Shown: positions 16,285 to 25,259, numbered from the stretch's first letter. The stretch is 64,000 nucleotides of DNA from DATDFB01 sp036522835 (GCA_036522835.1 DATDFB010000093.1:1-64000), one strand, 5' to 3'. Numbers and translations: made by a program. The notes: generated from the sequence alone by a model not told the origin.

Positions 16285-16982
16285 GGCGCCGGGGTCTCCG
16301 CCTTCATGTGCGCCTGGTATTCTTCACTCTTGAAATATTCGCCGTTCTTGAGAAAGAGCCTCACGCCAACGGCGAGAAACGACAAATAGAAAAGTAGGGT
16401 CACCGCGCAAGGCAGACCGACGATAAAAGGCCACCGCGCCATGAAGACCGTATCGCACTTCTCGTGATGCCGTAACGACAGCCACAAAAACAGAGCACCA
16501 CCCGCGGCCAGCAAGGTCGAATGCCGCAGAGACGCCCGAAACCAGAAGAGGAACTTCGCCTTCAGTGCCGCCGACCGGGCCGCACGCGCACAGGTGTAAT
16601 TTTTCCACGTCGTGAGCGCAAGCAGGGGAGTGAGAAGTAGAAGCCGCCACGGGAAGAGCTTGTCGACAAATGCCAATATGGAAACCAAGAGCATCACGAT
16701 CATGATGCCCATCGAATAATACTCGCCGAGTGTGCTTTCCTTCAGCTTGCAGACGATATGTGTGTAGAAGTCGTACAGATTCTTGGTAAGCAGCAGCAAT
16801 GCGAGAATGAAGGGGATATCGATCGGCCGTGTCGCCAGCTCGATGTTCTGGACTCTGAGTCCCACGAGCACGTCGCGTGAGGTAAAGAGCGAGATTGTTG
16901 CCGCCGTCAGCAGAAGGAGTAATGCACCGATCACCAGGCCGAAGATCTGGCCATTGATCTTTTCGACGTTGCTCTCGCCCAT
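16281..16982 (-). CDS. Membrane protein of unknown function, coupled to UbiA-family gene
   Basis: 233 residues with about six hydrophobic segments (near 12-33, 50-70, 88-110, 112-130, 150-170 and 185-210) and a short charged tail. No family recognised. The ATG at 16982 is followed by a normal coding frame, and its stop overlaps the GTG of the prenyltransferase gene, so the two are probably made together. Lower G+C than the flanking high-G+C genes, and located between tRNA-Pro duplicates B and C. Confidence 0.75.
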   Translation of the reverse strand: MGESNVEKINGQIFGLVIGALLLLLTAATISLFTSRDVLVGLRVQNIELATRPIDIPFILALLLLTKNLYDFYTHIVCKLKESTLGEYYSMGIMIVMLLVSILAFVDKLFPWRLLLLTPLLALTTWKNYTCARAARSAALKAKFLFWFRASLRHSTLLAAGGALFLWLSLRHHEKCDTVFMARWPFIVGLPCAVTLLFYLSFLAVGVRLFLKNGEYFKSEEYQAHMKAETPAP

Positions 16983-17283
16983 CGCGCGTATGAAGGAATA
17001 ACACCGTCATCATCGCACGATTCGCGTCCTGGTCCTCGGCTGGCGCCCGTTGGCAGTCTCGCCGAGGAGCAGCGCGGTTGCATCCGTCAGAGCTTTTCAG
17101 TACTTTCGTCTCCTCCGCGATGATCATCTCCGTCGCGCGGATGAGACCGACCGCGAGTTCGCCGCCCGTCGCCTGCAGCCGGTCGAGAAGCGGCGTGACA
17201 GCATCCGCTGAGACGTGCGGCACGCGCGCCTGCTCCATCGACCCGTCTAATCGATCCGCCGATGTCCCGAGACAGAGGCGGAG
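16983..17283. other. Intergenic stretch with a possible gene remnant
   Basis: About 300 bases before the last tRNA duplicate. On the minus strand from 17238 a short frame (MEQARVPHVSADAVTPLLDR, then LQATGGELAVGLIRATEMII) looks protein-like for roughly 45 residues and then loses character. It has no recognised homologue and may be the start of a broken gene. Nothing else was seen. Confidence 0.3.
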
Positions 17284-17327
17284 ATGGGGTTCAGATGGTC
17301 GCGAGTTCAAATCCCCCTGCCCGACCA
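17284..17327 (+). repeat. tRNA-Pro 3'-end duplicate, copy C (putative att site)
   Basis: 44 bases matching the tRNA-Pro 3' part with two G-to-A changes and one lost G in the T-arm/acceptor junction, and the ACCA end intact. Same orientation as the tRNA and copy B. It lies six bases before the lanB stop codon, so it marks the right border of the island. Confidence 0.82.
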
Positions 17328-17333
17328 GCTTTT

Positions 17334-20300
17334 TTATCCCACCGCCACCCTCCCGCCCCTCGCCCTCCCCTCCCGCGCAACCGACGACCGGTACAACTGC
17401 ACGAGATAGTCGTACAGCACCATCTCGTGCTCCGGGCCGGCGGAACGGGACAGGCGATTGACGAACATGTGGATGATGCTGGGGAGGATGGCGTCGACGG
17501 GAACGCGCAGGCGACGGGCCACGGGGGCGACCGCGGCGGATCGGCGGTCGAGGACGGGGATCGGCGCGTCGAGAAGTTGCAGGAGGGACGCGCGCTGGGC
17601 GCGGAAGCGGTTGGCGAGGGGGTCGCGCAACGAGTCGTAGAGGAACGTCTGCGCGAAGCCGGCGCGCGAGCGCTCGGCGAGACGGAGCCGCGCGGCGAGA
17701 TCCAGGCCGAAGTCGCTGTAGAGGCGATCGATGCCGGCAAGCATCAATTGCCAGCGGAGATCGGCCCCTTCGTCGCCGGCGCAGGCGGGGAGCAAGGCCA
17801 CGACGGCCTCGCTATCTCTATGGAAAATCTCCTCTGCGAGCTCGATGGCCTCGGCACCGCCGTAGCGCTCCACTTCGCGCTCGTACGTGTCGAACTGCAG
17901 CTTCCACGCGGCGCCGCCGTCGATCAGGCGCTGGGCCATCGACTCGAGCATCGGCTGCACGCGCTCGCGCAGCAGCCGCGGATCGCCCTGGAAGCGGACG
18001 CGCAGGTGCCACGACGGATCGCTGTAACGGATGAAGAACCATCGCCGCGCAGCGCCGCTCGACACGGCTTCCTGCGCCAGCGGCGCAACCTCCTCGCATA
18101 GCACCCGGTCCGCCGTCGACGTGCCGGTGAAGAGCTTCGCGTACAACCACTCCGATCCCGGCGGAAACGTGCGCCGGATCAGGAGCTCCGGCGCCGTTCG
18201 CGACTCGTTGCGCGTCACGGGCGCTTCCGCGGGACGGCGCGTGAACGGCACGACCAGCTCGTGAAAGAACCGTCCTTCCGGTCCTTCCGCGCATAGCTCG
18301 TCGGGCGACGGATAGAACTCCGTGAAGATGACGTCGAGGCGATTGCGCACGAGCTCGATCACCGAGTCGAGCGTGAGCACGTTCTCGAAATCGATGAACA
18401 GCTCGTTGTCGCCTTCCGCGAGACTGACGTAGCGGGGCATCCGCCGCGCCTCGCGGAGACGCTTCGCCAGGCGGTAACGCTCTGCTCCCGCCGCGTCTGC
18501 GATCGGCTTGATCTCGGCGGCCATCACGCGCCAGCGCGCGCGGGCGAGGACGAGCCGGCGGCCGTACACGACGCGCGGCAGGAACGGCGCGGTCTCCAGA
18601 GCTCCCCAGTCCCATTGCATCCCGACGGCGGGCTGGATCGCCGCGAGAAAGCGGTAGATGCCGAGGCTTTCCGCCGTCGTGTTGTGCGCTGTGGTGAGCC
18701 GGGGAACGATCTCGCGATCGAGACTGCGCGAGCGGAGGCGGATGCGATCGCCCGAAACCGTGACCGTCAGGTCCTGGACGGCGATCTGCCGGTCCGGCGG
18801 CGCGCCGGAGCGGCCGAGGAACGCGATTTCATGGCCGCGCAGAACGGGACGGGAGAGGACGTTGCCGATCCGGCCGGCCGGCAGATGCACGATCTCCGCG
18901 AAGAGCGCCTCGGGATGCAGCGCTTCCTCATCGGCGATGTGCTTCCGCACCCCGTCGTCGATCGCGGGATCGACGTGGCAAAAACGGCCGAGCATGCGCG
19001 CGCCCGACGGCCCTTGCCCACCGTAGAGAAGCAGGCGAAAGTCGCCGCGCTCGACCGCCTCCGCCGATTTCGCGCAGAGCACCGCCAGTGCGTGAAACGC
19101 CTCAGGGATCGGCGGACGCGCCGATTTCTCCAGCAGCTCGATGTCTTCGTCGCGAAGCTCGATCTCGTTGCGCCCTTCCGCCACCGCGCGCATCAGCAGA
19201 TCCAGGAGCGCGGCATCCTCGCTCTTCCACGTGAAGCCCATGCTTTCGCCGCGGCGCTGCAGCGGCAGGCCCGAGAGAAGGGGCGATCCCTCCGCTCCGG
19301 CTTTGCTGGCGCGCTCGAAGCCGATGCCGCTCTCTTCATCGAGCGCGTCGACGAGCGGCACTTCGCGGTCCGCGCCATACCGCTCCATGAACGCAGCGCG
19401 AAACTCTTCGAGCGACCGATCCTGCCGCGTGCGCGAGAAGCGGTGCAGGACGTCGATCCCGCGCAGCAGCTCATCGATGACGTCCGCGCCGATCACGACC
19501 TCCTCGGCGGGCTTGGTCAGATCGACTTGGAACAAACGCGAGAGCGACGTCGGCACGCCGAGGGGCTCGAGCTCCGAGGCGAGACGGCGATAGACATCGA
19601 GCGGCGAGCCAAGCCCCGCTGCGTCGACTTCGCGTAGAACGCGATCGGTGTCCGCCAAACGCGCGCGCGCCTCGCTCGCGCCGCGCACGTCCTCGAGCTG
19701 CTGCACGAAACCGGTGGTGCTCTCCAAGCCCGTCACCGGCAACGCCAGCTCGGGCACGAGGAGCTGGGTGTCGACGAGCTCGTGAAGAAACCCCTCGGCG
19801 TCTTCGGGCGTGATCTCGCCGTCCGGATCGCTGGCCACGAGCGCCGCCGCGAGATCGTGCAACCGCGCGCCGTCCGCCGCGCGGCGAAGCGTGTCCCGCA
19901 GCGCGTCGAAGGCGTCGACGGCCACGAGGTGGACCGTCCGCATCCGCCCCTGCAGGCGCGATTCGGCGAATCGCAGGCGCCCCGCGGTCTCGTAGAGGCT
20001 CGAGTTCGGCCGGTAGCGCAGCTCCGCGCGAATGCCGGGATCGCGCGCCAACTGCTCGACCAGGGCGAAGAGATAATCCATGTCCAGGCGGCTGTGCCGC
20101 CGATACTCGGCGCGCGGCGCGAGCGCAAGCCGCGTGCGGTCTCCGGTGCGTCCCGCCGTGCAGCCGGAGAAGAGGCCGAACGGCGTCGGACGCGAAGCCA
20201 TACGCAGGAAATAACGGACCAGCGCCTGCTCGCTCTTCTTTCCCTTCTTCGAGCCGGGATCGCGCTTCCACTGTTCCAGCGTGTCGGAAAGATCGGGCGA

Positions 20301-20513
20301 TGCCAGGAAGAGCGCCTCCGCGATTTCCGGCCGGTCGATGATCTCGTGCAGACGCTCGCGCAGCAGCGCGCGATCGTGTGCGAGCGCTTCATCGAGTACG
20401 CCGTCCGCGGCGTGCGGCGTCTGCAGCCCCGCGCACCAGGCCTCGATCTCCTCCATCGGAAGGAGCGGCGTGCGCAACACGACCAGGCCGGAAGGAACGA
20501 CGTCTTTGCTCAT
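17334..20513 (-). CDS. lanB: Class I lanthipeptide dehydratase LanB (full length)
   Basis: 1059-residue cytoplasmic enzyme that dehydrates Ser/Thr of a lanthipeptide precursor using glutamyl-tRNA. The large N-terminal glutamylation region (about residues 15-760) has typical elements such as RPTPFGLFSGCTAG and LARARWRVMA. The C-terminal elimination (SpaB_C) domain starts near RRWFFIRYSDPSWHLRVRF. Both domains are in one chain, unlike split LanBs. The ATG overlaps the lanC stop (ATGA). It is the last gene of the leftward cluster GAF-lanT-lanA-lanC-lanB. Its extreme 3' end is duplicated in front of tRNA-Pro (9854-9925), and its stop lies six bases from tRNA duplicate C. Confidence 0.95.
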   Translation of the reverse strand: MSKDVVPSGLVVLRTPLLPMEEIEAWCAGLQTPHAADGVLDEALAHDRALLRERLHEIIDRPEIAEALFLASPDLSDTLEQWKRDPGSKKGKKSEQALVRYFLRMASRPTPFGLFSGCTAGRTGDRTRLALAPRAEYRRHSRLDMDYLFALVEQLARDPGIRAELRYRPNSSLYETAGRLRFAESRLQGRMRTVHLVAVDAFDALRDTLRRAADGARLHDLAAALVASDPDGEITPEDAEGFLHELVDTQLLVPELALPVTGLESTTGFVQQLEDVRGASEARARLADTDRVLREVDAAGLGSPLDVYRRLASELEPLGVPTSLSRLFQVDLTKPAEEVVIGADVIDELLRGIDVLHRFSRTRQDRSLEEFRAAFMERYGADREVPLVDALDEESGIGFERASKAGAEGSPLLSGLPLQRRGESMGFTWKSEDAALLDLLMRAVAEGRNEIELRDEDIELLEKSARPPIPEAFHALAVLCAKSAEAVERGDFRLLLYGGQGPSGARMLGRFCHVDPAIDDGVRKHIADEEALHPEALFAEIVHLPAGRIGNVLSRPVLRGHEIAFLGRSGAPPDRQIAVQDLTVTVSGDRIRLRSRSLDREIVPRLTTAHNTTAESLGIYRFLAAIQPAVGMQWDWGALETAPFLPRVVYGRRLVLARARWRVMAAEIKPIADAAGAERYRLAKRLREARRMPRYVSLAEGDNELFIDFENVLTLDSVIELVRNRLDVIFTEFYPSPDELCAEGPEGRFFHELVVPFTRRPAEAPVTRNESRTAPELLIRRTFPPGSEWLYAKLFTGTSTADRVLCEEVAPLAQEAVSSGAARRWFFIRYSDPSWHLRVRFQGDPRLLRERVQPMLESMAQRLIDGGAAWKLQFDTYEREVERYGGAEAIELAEEIFHRDSEAVVALLPACAGDEGADLRWQLMLAGIDRLYSDFGLDLAARLRLAERSRAGFAQTFLYDSLRDPLANRFRAQRASLLQLLDAPIPVLDRRSAAVAPVARRLRVPVDAILPSIIHMFVNRLSRSAGPEHEMVLYDYLVQLYRSSVAREGRARGGRVAVG

Positions 20514-21772
20514 GCGGCGGCTCCATTGCGCGGCGGGATGGCGACGAGCAGCACGCGGTCCCAGGCCGGCTCGAAGTCGGTGACCGCGGCGAGAAGCCCG
20601 AGTCCGATCCCGGCGACGCCGGAGAGAAACCCGGGCTCGCTCTTCCACTGCCATCCGACGGTTTTCCCGTTCTCGGTCACGTCGACCCAGCTCAGGAGTC
20701 CAGCGATGCCTTGCCCGGGGCGGCGCATGTCGAGGACAACGCGATACCAGCGCTCCGCTGCGTCGCGAAGCTCTTGATCGCCGCTCGCCTGGGCCATGCG
20801 ATTGAGGAGATGGGCGATGCCGGTCGAGCCGTGGCAGAGGCCCGCATCCTTGACCAGCGTCTCCTCGATGGAACGGCGTGCGGCGATGCGGGCGATCGCC
20901 AGCGCTTCGCGTTTCCAGTCGTCGCGCCCAAAGCTCTGCCCCGCGGAGAGCAGCACCGCGGCCACACCGAGGTCTCCGTAACACCAGGCCGTGCGCGTCG
21001 GGTACGGTTCGCCGCCGATCGGAATGAACGCCGGAAAGATCGACGAAGGCTGGTCGTATTTGCGGGCCAGCGTCCATCGCACGGCATCGTCGGCAAAGCG
21101 CTCCAGACGCGGATCGCCGACGCCTTCGCGCTTCGCCGCGGCGAGGAATCCGATCACGCCGGGGATCCCGTGCGCGACGCCCAGGTTGTAGCAACCTTGG
21201 GGCATTTGTTCGCGCTGCCACGGCGACATCCAGCCGGGCTCGGAGTGCCACACGCCGGCGGCGTCGCGCGACTCTTCGAGCAGATCGAGAACGCGGCCGA
21301 GCAGCGCGGCTGCCCCGGGGTCGGGCAGGCGCTCGACGAGATACGTCCCGTATCCGGCCAGGCCGTAGATCAACTCGAACGTCAAGCGGTCTTCGACGTT
21401 CGAGAGAAGTCGGCGCAGCGCGTCGTCGATCTCTCCGGCGAGCTCGGCATCGCCGTCGAACAGATCGCGCGTGAGGTGCGAGACGACCCAGCCGACGCCG
21501 AGGAAGCCCGAGTAGAGCGCCGGCAGCAGTTGCCGCTCGGCGAGCGCGCTCGTGCTCCGGCCGATCGCCTCGAGGGCGCGGTCCGCCGCGCCGTCATTCG
21601 CGCCGGCGGCGTGCAGGTACGCGTAAAACAACGCGGCGCCGGCGTAACCGCCGGTCACGTCGTCGAGCGCCGCATCACCGCTCCCCAGATAGCGGTCCAG
21701 CCCCTCTGCGATCTGGTCGATGGTGCTCCAGCATTCGCGGCGCGTGTCCGCGCTGACAATCGATTGCCACAT
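20510..21772 (-). CDS. lanC: Lanthipeptide cyclase LanC
   Basis: 420-residue zinc enzyme that adds Cys thiols to dehydroalanine/dehydrobutyrine to form (methyl)lanthionine rings. Zinc ligands are visible as Cys264 (AWCYGDLG) and Cys313-His314 (LCHGSTG); the active-site His is His201 in NLGVAHGIPG. Length and the repeated alpha/alpha-barrel motifs are typical. It follows the precursor gene after a 63-base gap that contains a strong hairpin, and has GGAGAA before the ATG. Its stop overlaps the LanB start. Confidence 0.95.
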   Translation of the reverse strand: MWQSIVSADTRRECWSTIDQIAEGLDRYLGSGDAALDDVTGGYAGAALFYAYLHAAGANDGAADRALEAIGRSTSALAERQLLPALYSGFLGVGWVVSHLTRDLFDGDAELAGEIDDALRRLLSNVEDRLTFELIYGLAGYGTYLVERLPDPGAAALLGRVLDLLEESRDAAGVWHSEPGWMSPWQREQMPQGCYNLGVAHGIPGVIGFLAAAKREGVGDPRLERFADDAVRWTLARKYDQPSSIFPAFIPIGGEPYPTRTAWCYGDLGVAAVLLSAGQSFGRDDWKREALAIARIAARRSIEETLVKDAGLCHGSTGIAHLLNRMAQASGDQELRDAAERWYRVVLDMRRPGQGIAGLLSWVDVTENGKTVGWQWKSEPGFLSGVAGIGLGLLAAVTDFEPAWDRVLLVAIPPRNGAAA

Positions 21773-21795
21773 GGTAGCGTTCTCCGGAAAATAGG

Positions 21796-21824
21796 AGGCG
21801 GCCGGATGTGCACTCCGGCCGCCT
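21796..21824 (-). terminator. Hairpin between lanA and lanC, probable attenuator
   Basis: Perfect 11-bp stem (AGGCGGCCGGA with TCCGGCCGCCT) around a 7-base loop. In the transcript it comes just after lanA and is followed by a weak U-rich stretch (TATTTT) before the lanC RBS. Such structures usually lower expression of the enzymes relative to the precursor and stabilise the precursor mRNA. Confidence 0.75.
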
Positions 21825-21835
21825 CGGGGTCTGCA

Positions 21836-22039
21836 TCAGCAACAGCAGCGGGCGTTGCCGGTGTTGCAGCTACTGCCGTACGAGAGGCAGCTCTCGGTCG
21901 GACAGGCCGTGCAATACGACAGGCCCGTGTCCACGCAGCCCGCGGTCGCGCCGCCGATCGCGCTCTTCAGATCGCGGTCGGAGAGATTGCGCAGCGTTTC
22001 CTTGTTCAGGTGGAGCTTGCCGGTGATCTGTTTCTTCAT
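21836..22039 (-). CDS. lanA: Class I lanthipeptide precursor with Cys-rich core
   Basis: 67 residues. The leader (1-30) has the class I-like LHLNKETLRNLSD segment, then DLKSAIGG, a double-glycine cleavage site suited to the C39 peptidase of the adjacent transporter. The 37-residue core begins ATAGC and contains 8 Cys (core positions 5, 13, 16, 21, 28, 35, 36, 37) and 10 Ser/Thr, ending Arg-Cys-Cys-Cys. Up to eight thioether rings are arithmetically possible. Three consecutive terminal Cys are unusual; some may stay as disulfides or free thiols. The ATG overlaps the lanT stop (ATGA), and a strong hairpin follows the gene. The precursor assignment is strong from context and leader; bioactivity is unknown. 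Confidence 0.93.
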   Translation of the reverse strand: MKKQITGKLHLNKETLRNLSDRDLKSAIGGATAGCVDTGLSYCTACPTESCLSYGSSCNTGNARCCC

Positions 22040-24279
22040 GACAGTTCTCCTCGGATAGCGTTGATGCGTGCCACCTTCGCCTCGACCCCTGAGTAAGGCT
22101 TGGGTTGCGCGCGGGTTGATGGGGTCACCACATCCGCGCTCTCGAGTTGCGCGGAAACCAGTTGGCGATAGAGGCCGCCCTTGGCCAGGAGCTCGGCGTG
22201 CGTACCCATTTCGACGGTGCGGCCGTGGTCGAGGACGACGATGAGATCCGCGTCGCGGATCGTGCTGAGGCGGTGCGCGGCGACGAGGCGCGTCGCCCGC
22301 AGGGCGAGCAGGTTGTGCTGGATCTTCTGCTCCGTGACGGCGTCGAGCGCGCTCGTCCCCTCGTCGAGGATCAGGATCTTCGGACGATTGACGAGCGCCC
22401 GCGCCAGGGCGATGCGCTGCCGCTGTCCGCCGGAGAGCGACGATCCGGAATCAGCCAGGAGCGTGTCGTAGCCCATCGGCATGGCCTCGATCTCGTCGTG
22501 AATCTCGGCGAGCTTCGCGGCTTCGACGACCCGTTCGAACGGGACGCTCGGATCCTGCAGGGCGATGTTGGCGCGGATGCTCGTCCCGAACAGAAACGAG
22601 TGTTGCGGCACGTAGGCGATCTGCGAGCGCAGCCACTCGCGCGGCAGCTCGGCGAGCGCGCGGCCGTCGTAGGCCACGCCGCCCGAATCGGGCACGAGCA
22701 GACCGGCGGCGATGGCCGTGAGCGTCGACTTGCCGGAGCCCGACGGACCGACGATGGCGACGAGCGATCCCGGCTCGACGTCGAACGACGCATCGGCGAG
22801 CGCCGGAGCCACGATGGGGCTGTAGCGGAACGTCACGTCGTGGAGCGACAGACGTCCGGCGAACGACTCCGGCCGCGGCAGGTCGCGTCCCTGCGGCTCG
22901 ACGGGCGCGGCCAGCACGTCCTCGAGGCGCTCCAGATAGCTGCCGATCAGTTGGAACTGCGAGGTGTTGTTGACGAGCTGCGAGAGCGGCGCGAGAAATC
23001 CGGCGGCTAACGCGGCCAGGGCGAGCATCATGCCCAGGGTGAGGTCGCCGCTCATCACGCGCGTACCGCCGTAGAGCAGCACCGTCACCGGCGACGCCAG
23101 CGCCAGACCATCGAGCAGCGCGCTCACCAGCGCGTCGAGCCGCCCGCGCGCCAGGGCAACGTTGAGCTGGCGGATGAAGAGGTTCGACCAGATCCCCAGG
23201 CCGCGCCGCTCCGCGCCGCAGGCTTTCAGCACTTCGATGCCGTGAAGGAGCTGCAGCTCGTAGCTCTGCGCCGCCGCCTGAACCTGCAGCGATTCCGCGG
23301 TGAGGCGCTGCCGCCCACGCATCGCGCCGACGAGGACGACGATGCGCAGCACGGCCAGCCCAGCGACGACGAGACCGAGACGGACGTCGGCGATGAGGAG
23401 CAGCACGAGGTACGTCGTCACCATCAGCCCGTCGAGCGCTCCGGAAACGACGGACGACGTCAGCATCTCGCGAATCGTCGAGTTGCTGTTGACGCGCATG
23501 ATCAGATCGCCTGTGGAGCGCTGCTGAAAGAACGAGAACGGCAGGTGAATGAGGTGCTCGAGGAAATCGGTGGTGAGCTGCGCGTCGAGGCGCGTGCGCA
23601 CGGTGAGCAGGATGTGCGCGCGGATGAAGTTCGCCAGCGCCGAGAAGGCCACGAGCGTGGCCGCGCCCGCGGCCAGGAGCCAGTAGAGCCGATGATCGGT
23701 TTTCGGCAGCACGCGGTCGATCAAGAGGCCGGTCAGCGCCGGCACGGCGAGCGCGAACAGCTGCACGAGAATCGAGAGGAGGACGGCGCGGATCAGCGCT
23801 CCGTCGTGCTGCAGCACGCGCTTCACGTACCGGCCGAGGAGCGATGGGCGGGCCTCGCCGCCGCCGCGCTCGAAGTCGGGCCCGGGCTCGAACACGAGCG
23901 CCACGCCGGTGAGGGCGCGGTCGAGCTCCGCGCGAGAGACGAAGACGCGGCCGTTCGCCGGGTCGAGCACCCACGCGCCCTTTTTTTCGGCGCGCTCGAA
24001 GACGACGAAATGACGGAACTCCCAGTGCAGGATGCTGCCGGGATCGAGAAAGGCCAGATCCTCGGGCGCCCGCAACTGCACGCCGCGCGCGCGCAGCCCG
24101 AAGTGCTCCGCGGCCGCAGCGAGGTGCTGGGCGTCGATGCCGTGACGGGAGAGACCGGTCACGCGCCGCACTTCCTCAAGAGCCACCTGCCTGCCGTGCA
24201 GACCCAGGGTCATGGACAGACACGCCGAGCCGCAGTCGGCGGCCGCGGTCTGGGGCACGAAACGGAGGCGCCTGCTCAC
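22036..24279 (-). CDS. lanT: Peptidase-containing ABC transporter LanT (C39 family)
   Basis: 747-residue inner-membrane exporter that cleaves the double-glycine leader and secretes the modified peptide. The N-terminal C39 peptidase has Cys16 (ADCGSACL), His90 (FRHFVVF) and Asp106 (VLDPANG). Six transmembrane helices span about 165-430. The nucleotide-binding domain has Walker A GPSGSGKST, signature LSGGQRQR, Walker B ILILDEGTSALD and the H-loop AAHRLST. The start is GTG at 24279, overlapping the stop of the GAF gene (GTGA); the frame is open further upstream only because of the overlapping gene. Its stop overlaps the lanA start. Confidence 0.94.
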   Translation of the reverse strand: MSRRLRFVPQTAAADCGSACLSMTLGLHGRQVALEEVRRVTGLSRHGIDAQHLAAAAEHFGLRARGVQLRAPEDLAFLDPGSILHWEFRHFVVFERAEKKGAWVLDPANGRVFVSRAELDRALTGVALVFEPGPDFERGGGEARPSLLGRYVKRVLQHDGALIRAVLLSILVQLFALAVPALTGLLIDRVLPKTDHRLYWLLAAGAATLVAFSALANFIRAHILLTVRTRLDAQLTTDFLEHLIHLPFSFFQQRSTGDLIMRVNSNSTIREMLTSSVVSGALDGLMVTTYLVLLLIADVRLGLVVAGLAVLRIVVLVGAMRGRQRLTAESLQVQAAAQSYELQLLHGIEVLKACGAERRGLGIWSNLFIRQLNVALARGRLDALVSALLDGLALASPVTVLLYGGTRVMSGDLTLGMMLALAALAAGFLAPLSQLVNNTSQFQLIGSYLERLEDVLAAPVEPQGRDLPRPESFAGRLSLHDVTFRYSPIVAPALADASFDVEPGSLVAIVGPSGSGKSTLTAIAAGLLVPDSGGVAYDGRALAELPREWLRSQIAYVPQHSFLFGTSIRANIALQDPSVPFERVVEAAKLAEIHDEIEAMPMGYDTLLADSGSSLSGGQRQRIALARALVNRPKILILDEGTSALDAVTEQKIQHNLLALRATRLVAAHRLSTIRDADLIVVLDHGRTVEMGTHAELLAKGGLYRQLVSAQLESADVVTPSTRAQPKPYSGVEAKVARINAIRGELS

Positions 24280-25259
24280 AGCCACTCCTTCAGCGCGATG
24301 AACCCCGCCAGCAGCGCGAGAAGCGTCGTGAAGAACAGCCACGTGGCACGGCGCATCCACGCCGGTTCGAGATGCAGCGGCTCGGACGCGGAGCCCGGCG
24401 GCTGCTCGACCGCGCGCAACGCGCGGCGGCGGAAGGGGCCGCTGTCGGACGGCGAATCGTCGAGCCACGCGGCGGCGTACGGGCTGGCATGCTCCGCCAG
24501 GGCTTCCATCGCCGCGGCGTCGAGCGGCTCGAACGGCAAGGCGTGAGCCGGCCGCATCGCCGTGAGTACCGCCACGACGTTTCCCTGCACGCAGATCGGC
24601 ACGCCGAGAAACCGGTCCGCGGCGTCGCCTTCCGGGTTGTCGAGATCGCGATCGAAGCGCGCATCGCCGGCGAGATGCGGGAGGCAGACGGCGATGCCGG
24701 TCCGGAAGATGAAGCTGACGAGGCCCGCGGCCGGGCTCTCGCCGGTCGACTCGTTCGGAACCCAGAGCATTCCGCGCTTGCCGTCGAAGAGAACGCAGCG
24801 GGTGCGCTCTGCGGTCACGGCGGCCGCCGCGGCGCCGCGCAATGCGTTGGCGAGCTCGGCGACGCTCTGTGCGAGAGCGATCCGGCGCAAGCTGGCGGCG
24901 CTGACGTATCGATCGAGCGATGCCGCCGGCTTGCGCTCGCCGAGGGCGGCGCCGATCAGCGCCTCGAGCTCGCGCGGCGGGAGCTCGCCGCAGGCGAGGT
25001 AGAAGAGCCGGTCCTCGTCGACGAGCGGCTGAAAGTCGGGGAGGGATTCGCGCGCCGTGACGACGATCGCGCTACAGGGCGTGTCGTGCAGCGCGTCCAG
25101 CGTGGTTGCGACGTCGCGGGCCGCGGCGTTCGGGCCGAACACGAGCACGGCGTTCGGGTGATTCCTGATGTGGCCGATCTGCTCCGCATCGCCGCCAGGG
25201 GCGACGCGGAAGACCGGCCGCGTACAGGCGCACACTAATGATTCACTCCGATAGTTCAT
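24276..25259 (-). CDS. GAF-domain protein with C-terminal membrane anchor, first gene of the lanthipeptide cluster
   Basis: About 327 residues. An N-terminal segment (about 30-110) resembles a receiver-like or Rossmann fold without a clear phosphoacceptor. A GAF-like domain (about 140-270) includes FIFRTGIAVCLPHLAGDARF and FLGVPICVQGNVVAVL. A positively charged linker and a single C-terminal transmembrane helix ending near ALKEWL follow. It leads the cluster and its stop overlaps the LanT GTG. The start is uncertain: ATG at 25259 is used, though the frame is open to 25322. Possible roles are sensing or regulating export and immunity; no direct evidence for either. Confidence 0.72.
   Translation of the reverse strand: MNYRSESLVCACTRPVFRVAPGGDAEQIGHIRNHPNAVLVFGPNAAARDVATTLDALHDTPCSAIVVTARESLPDFQPLVDEDRLFYLACGELPPRELEALIGAALGERKPAASLDRYVSAASLRRIALAQSVAELANALRGAAAAAVTAERTRCVLFDGKRGMLWVPNESTGESPAAGLVSFIFRTGIAVCLPHLAGDARFDRDLDNPEGDAADRFLGVPICVQGNVVAVLTAMRPAHALPFEPLDAAAMEALAEHASPYAAAWLDDSPSDSGPFRRRALRAVEQPPGSASEPLHLEPAWMRRATWLFFTTLLALLAGFIALKEWL

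Noticed and set aside
17334..20513. Split LanB (separate glutamylation and elimination proteins)
   Set aside because: Both regions are in one continuous 1059-residue frame.
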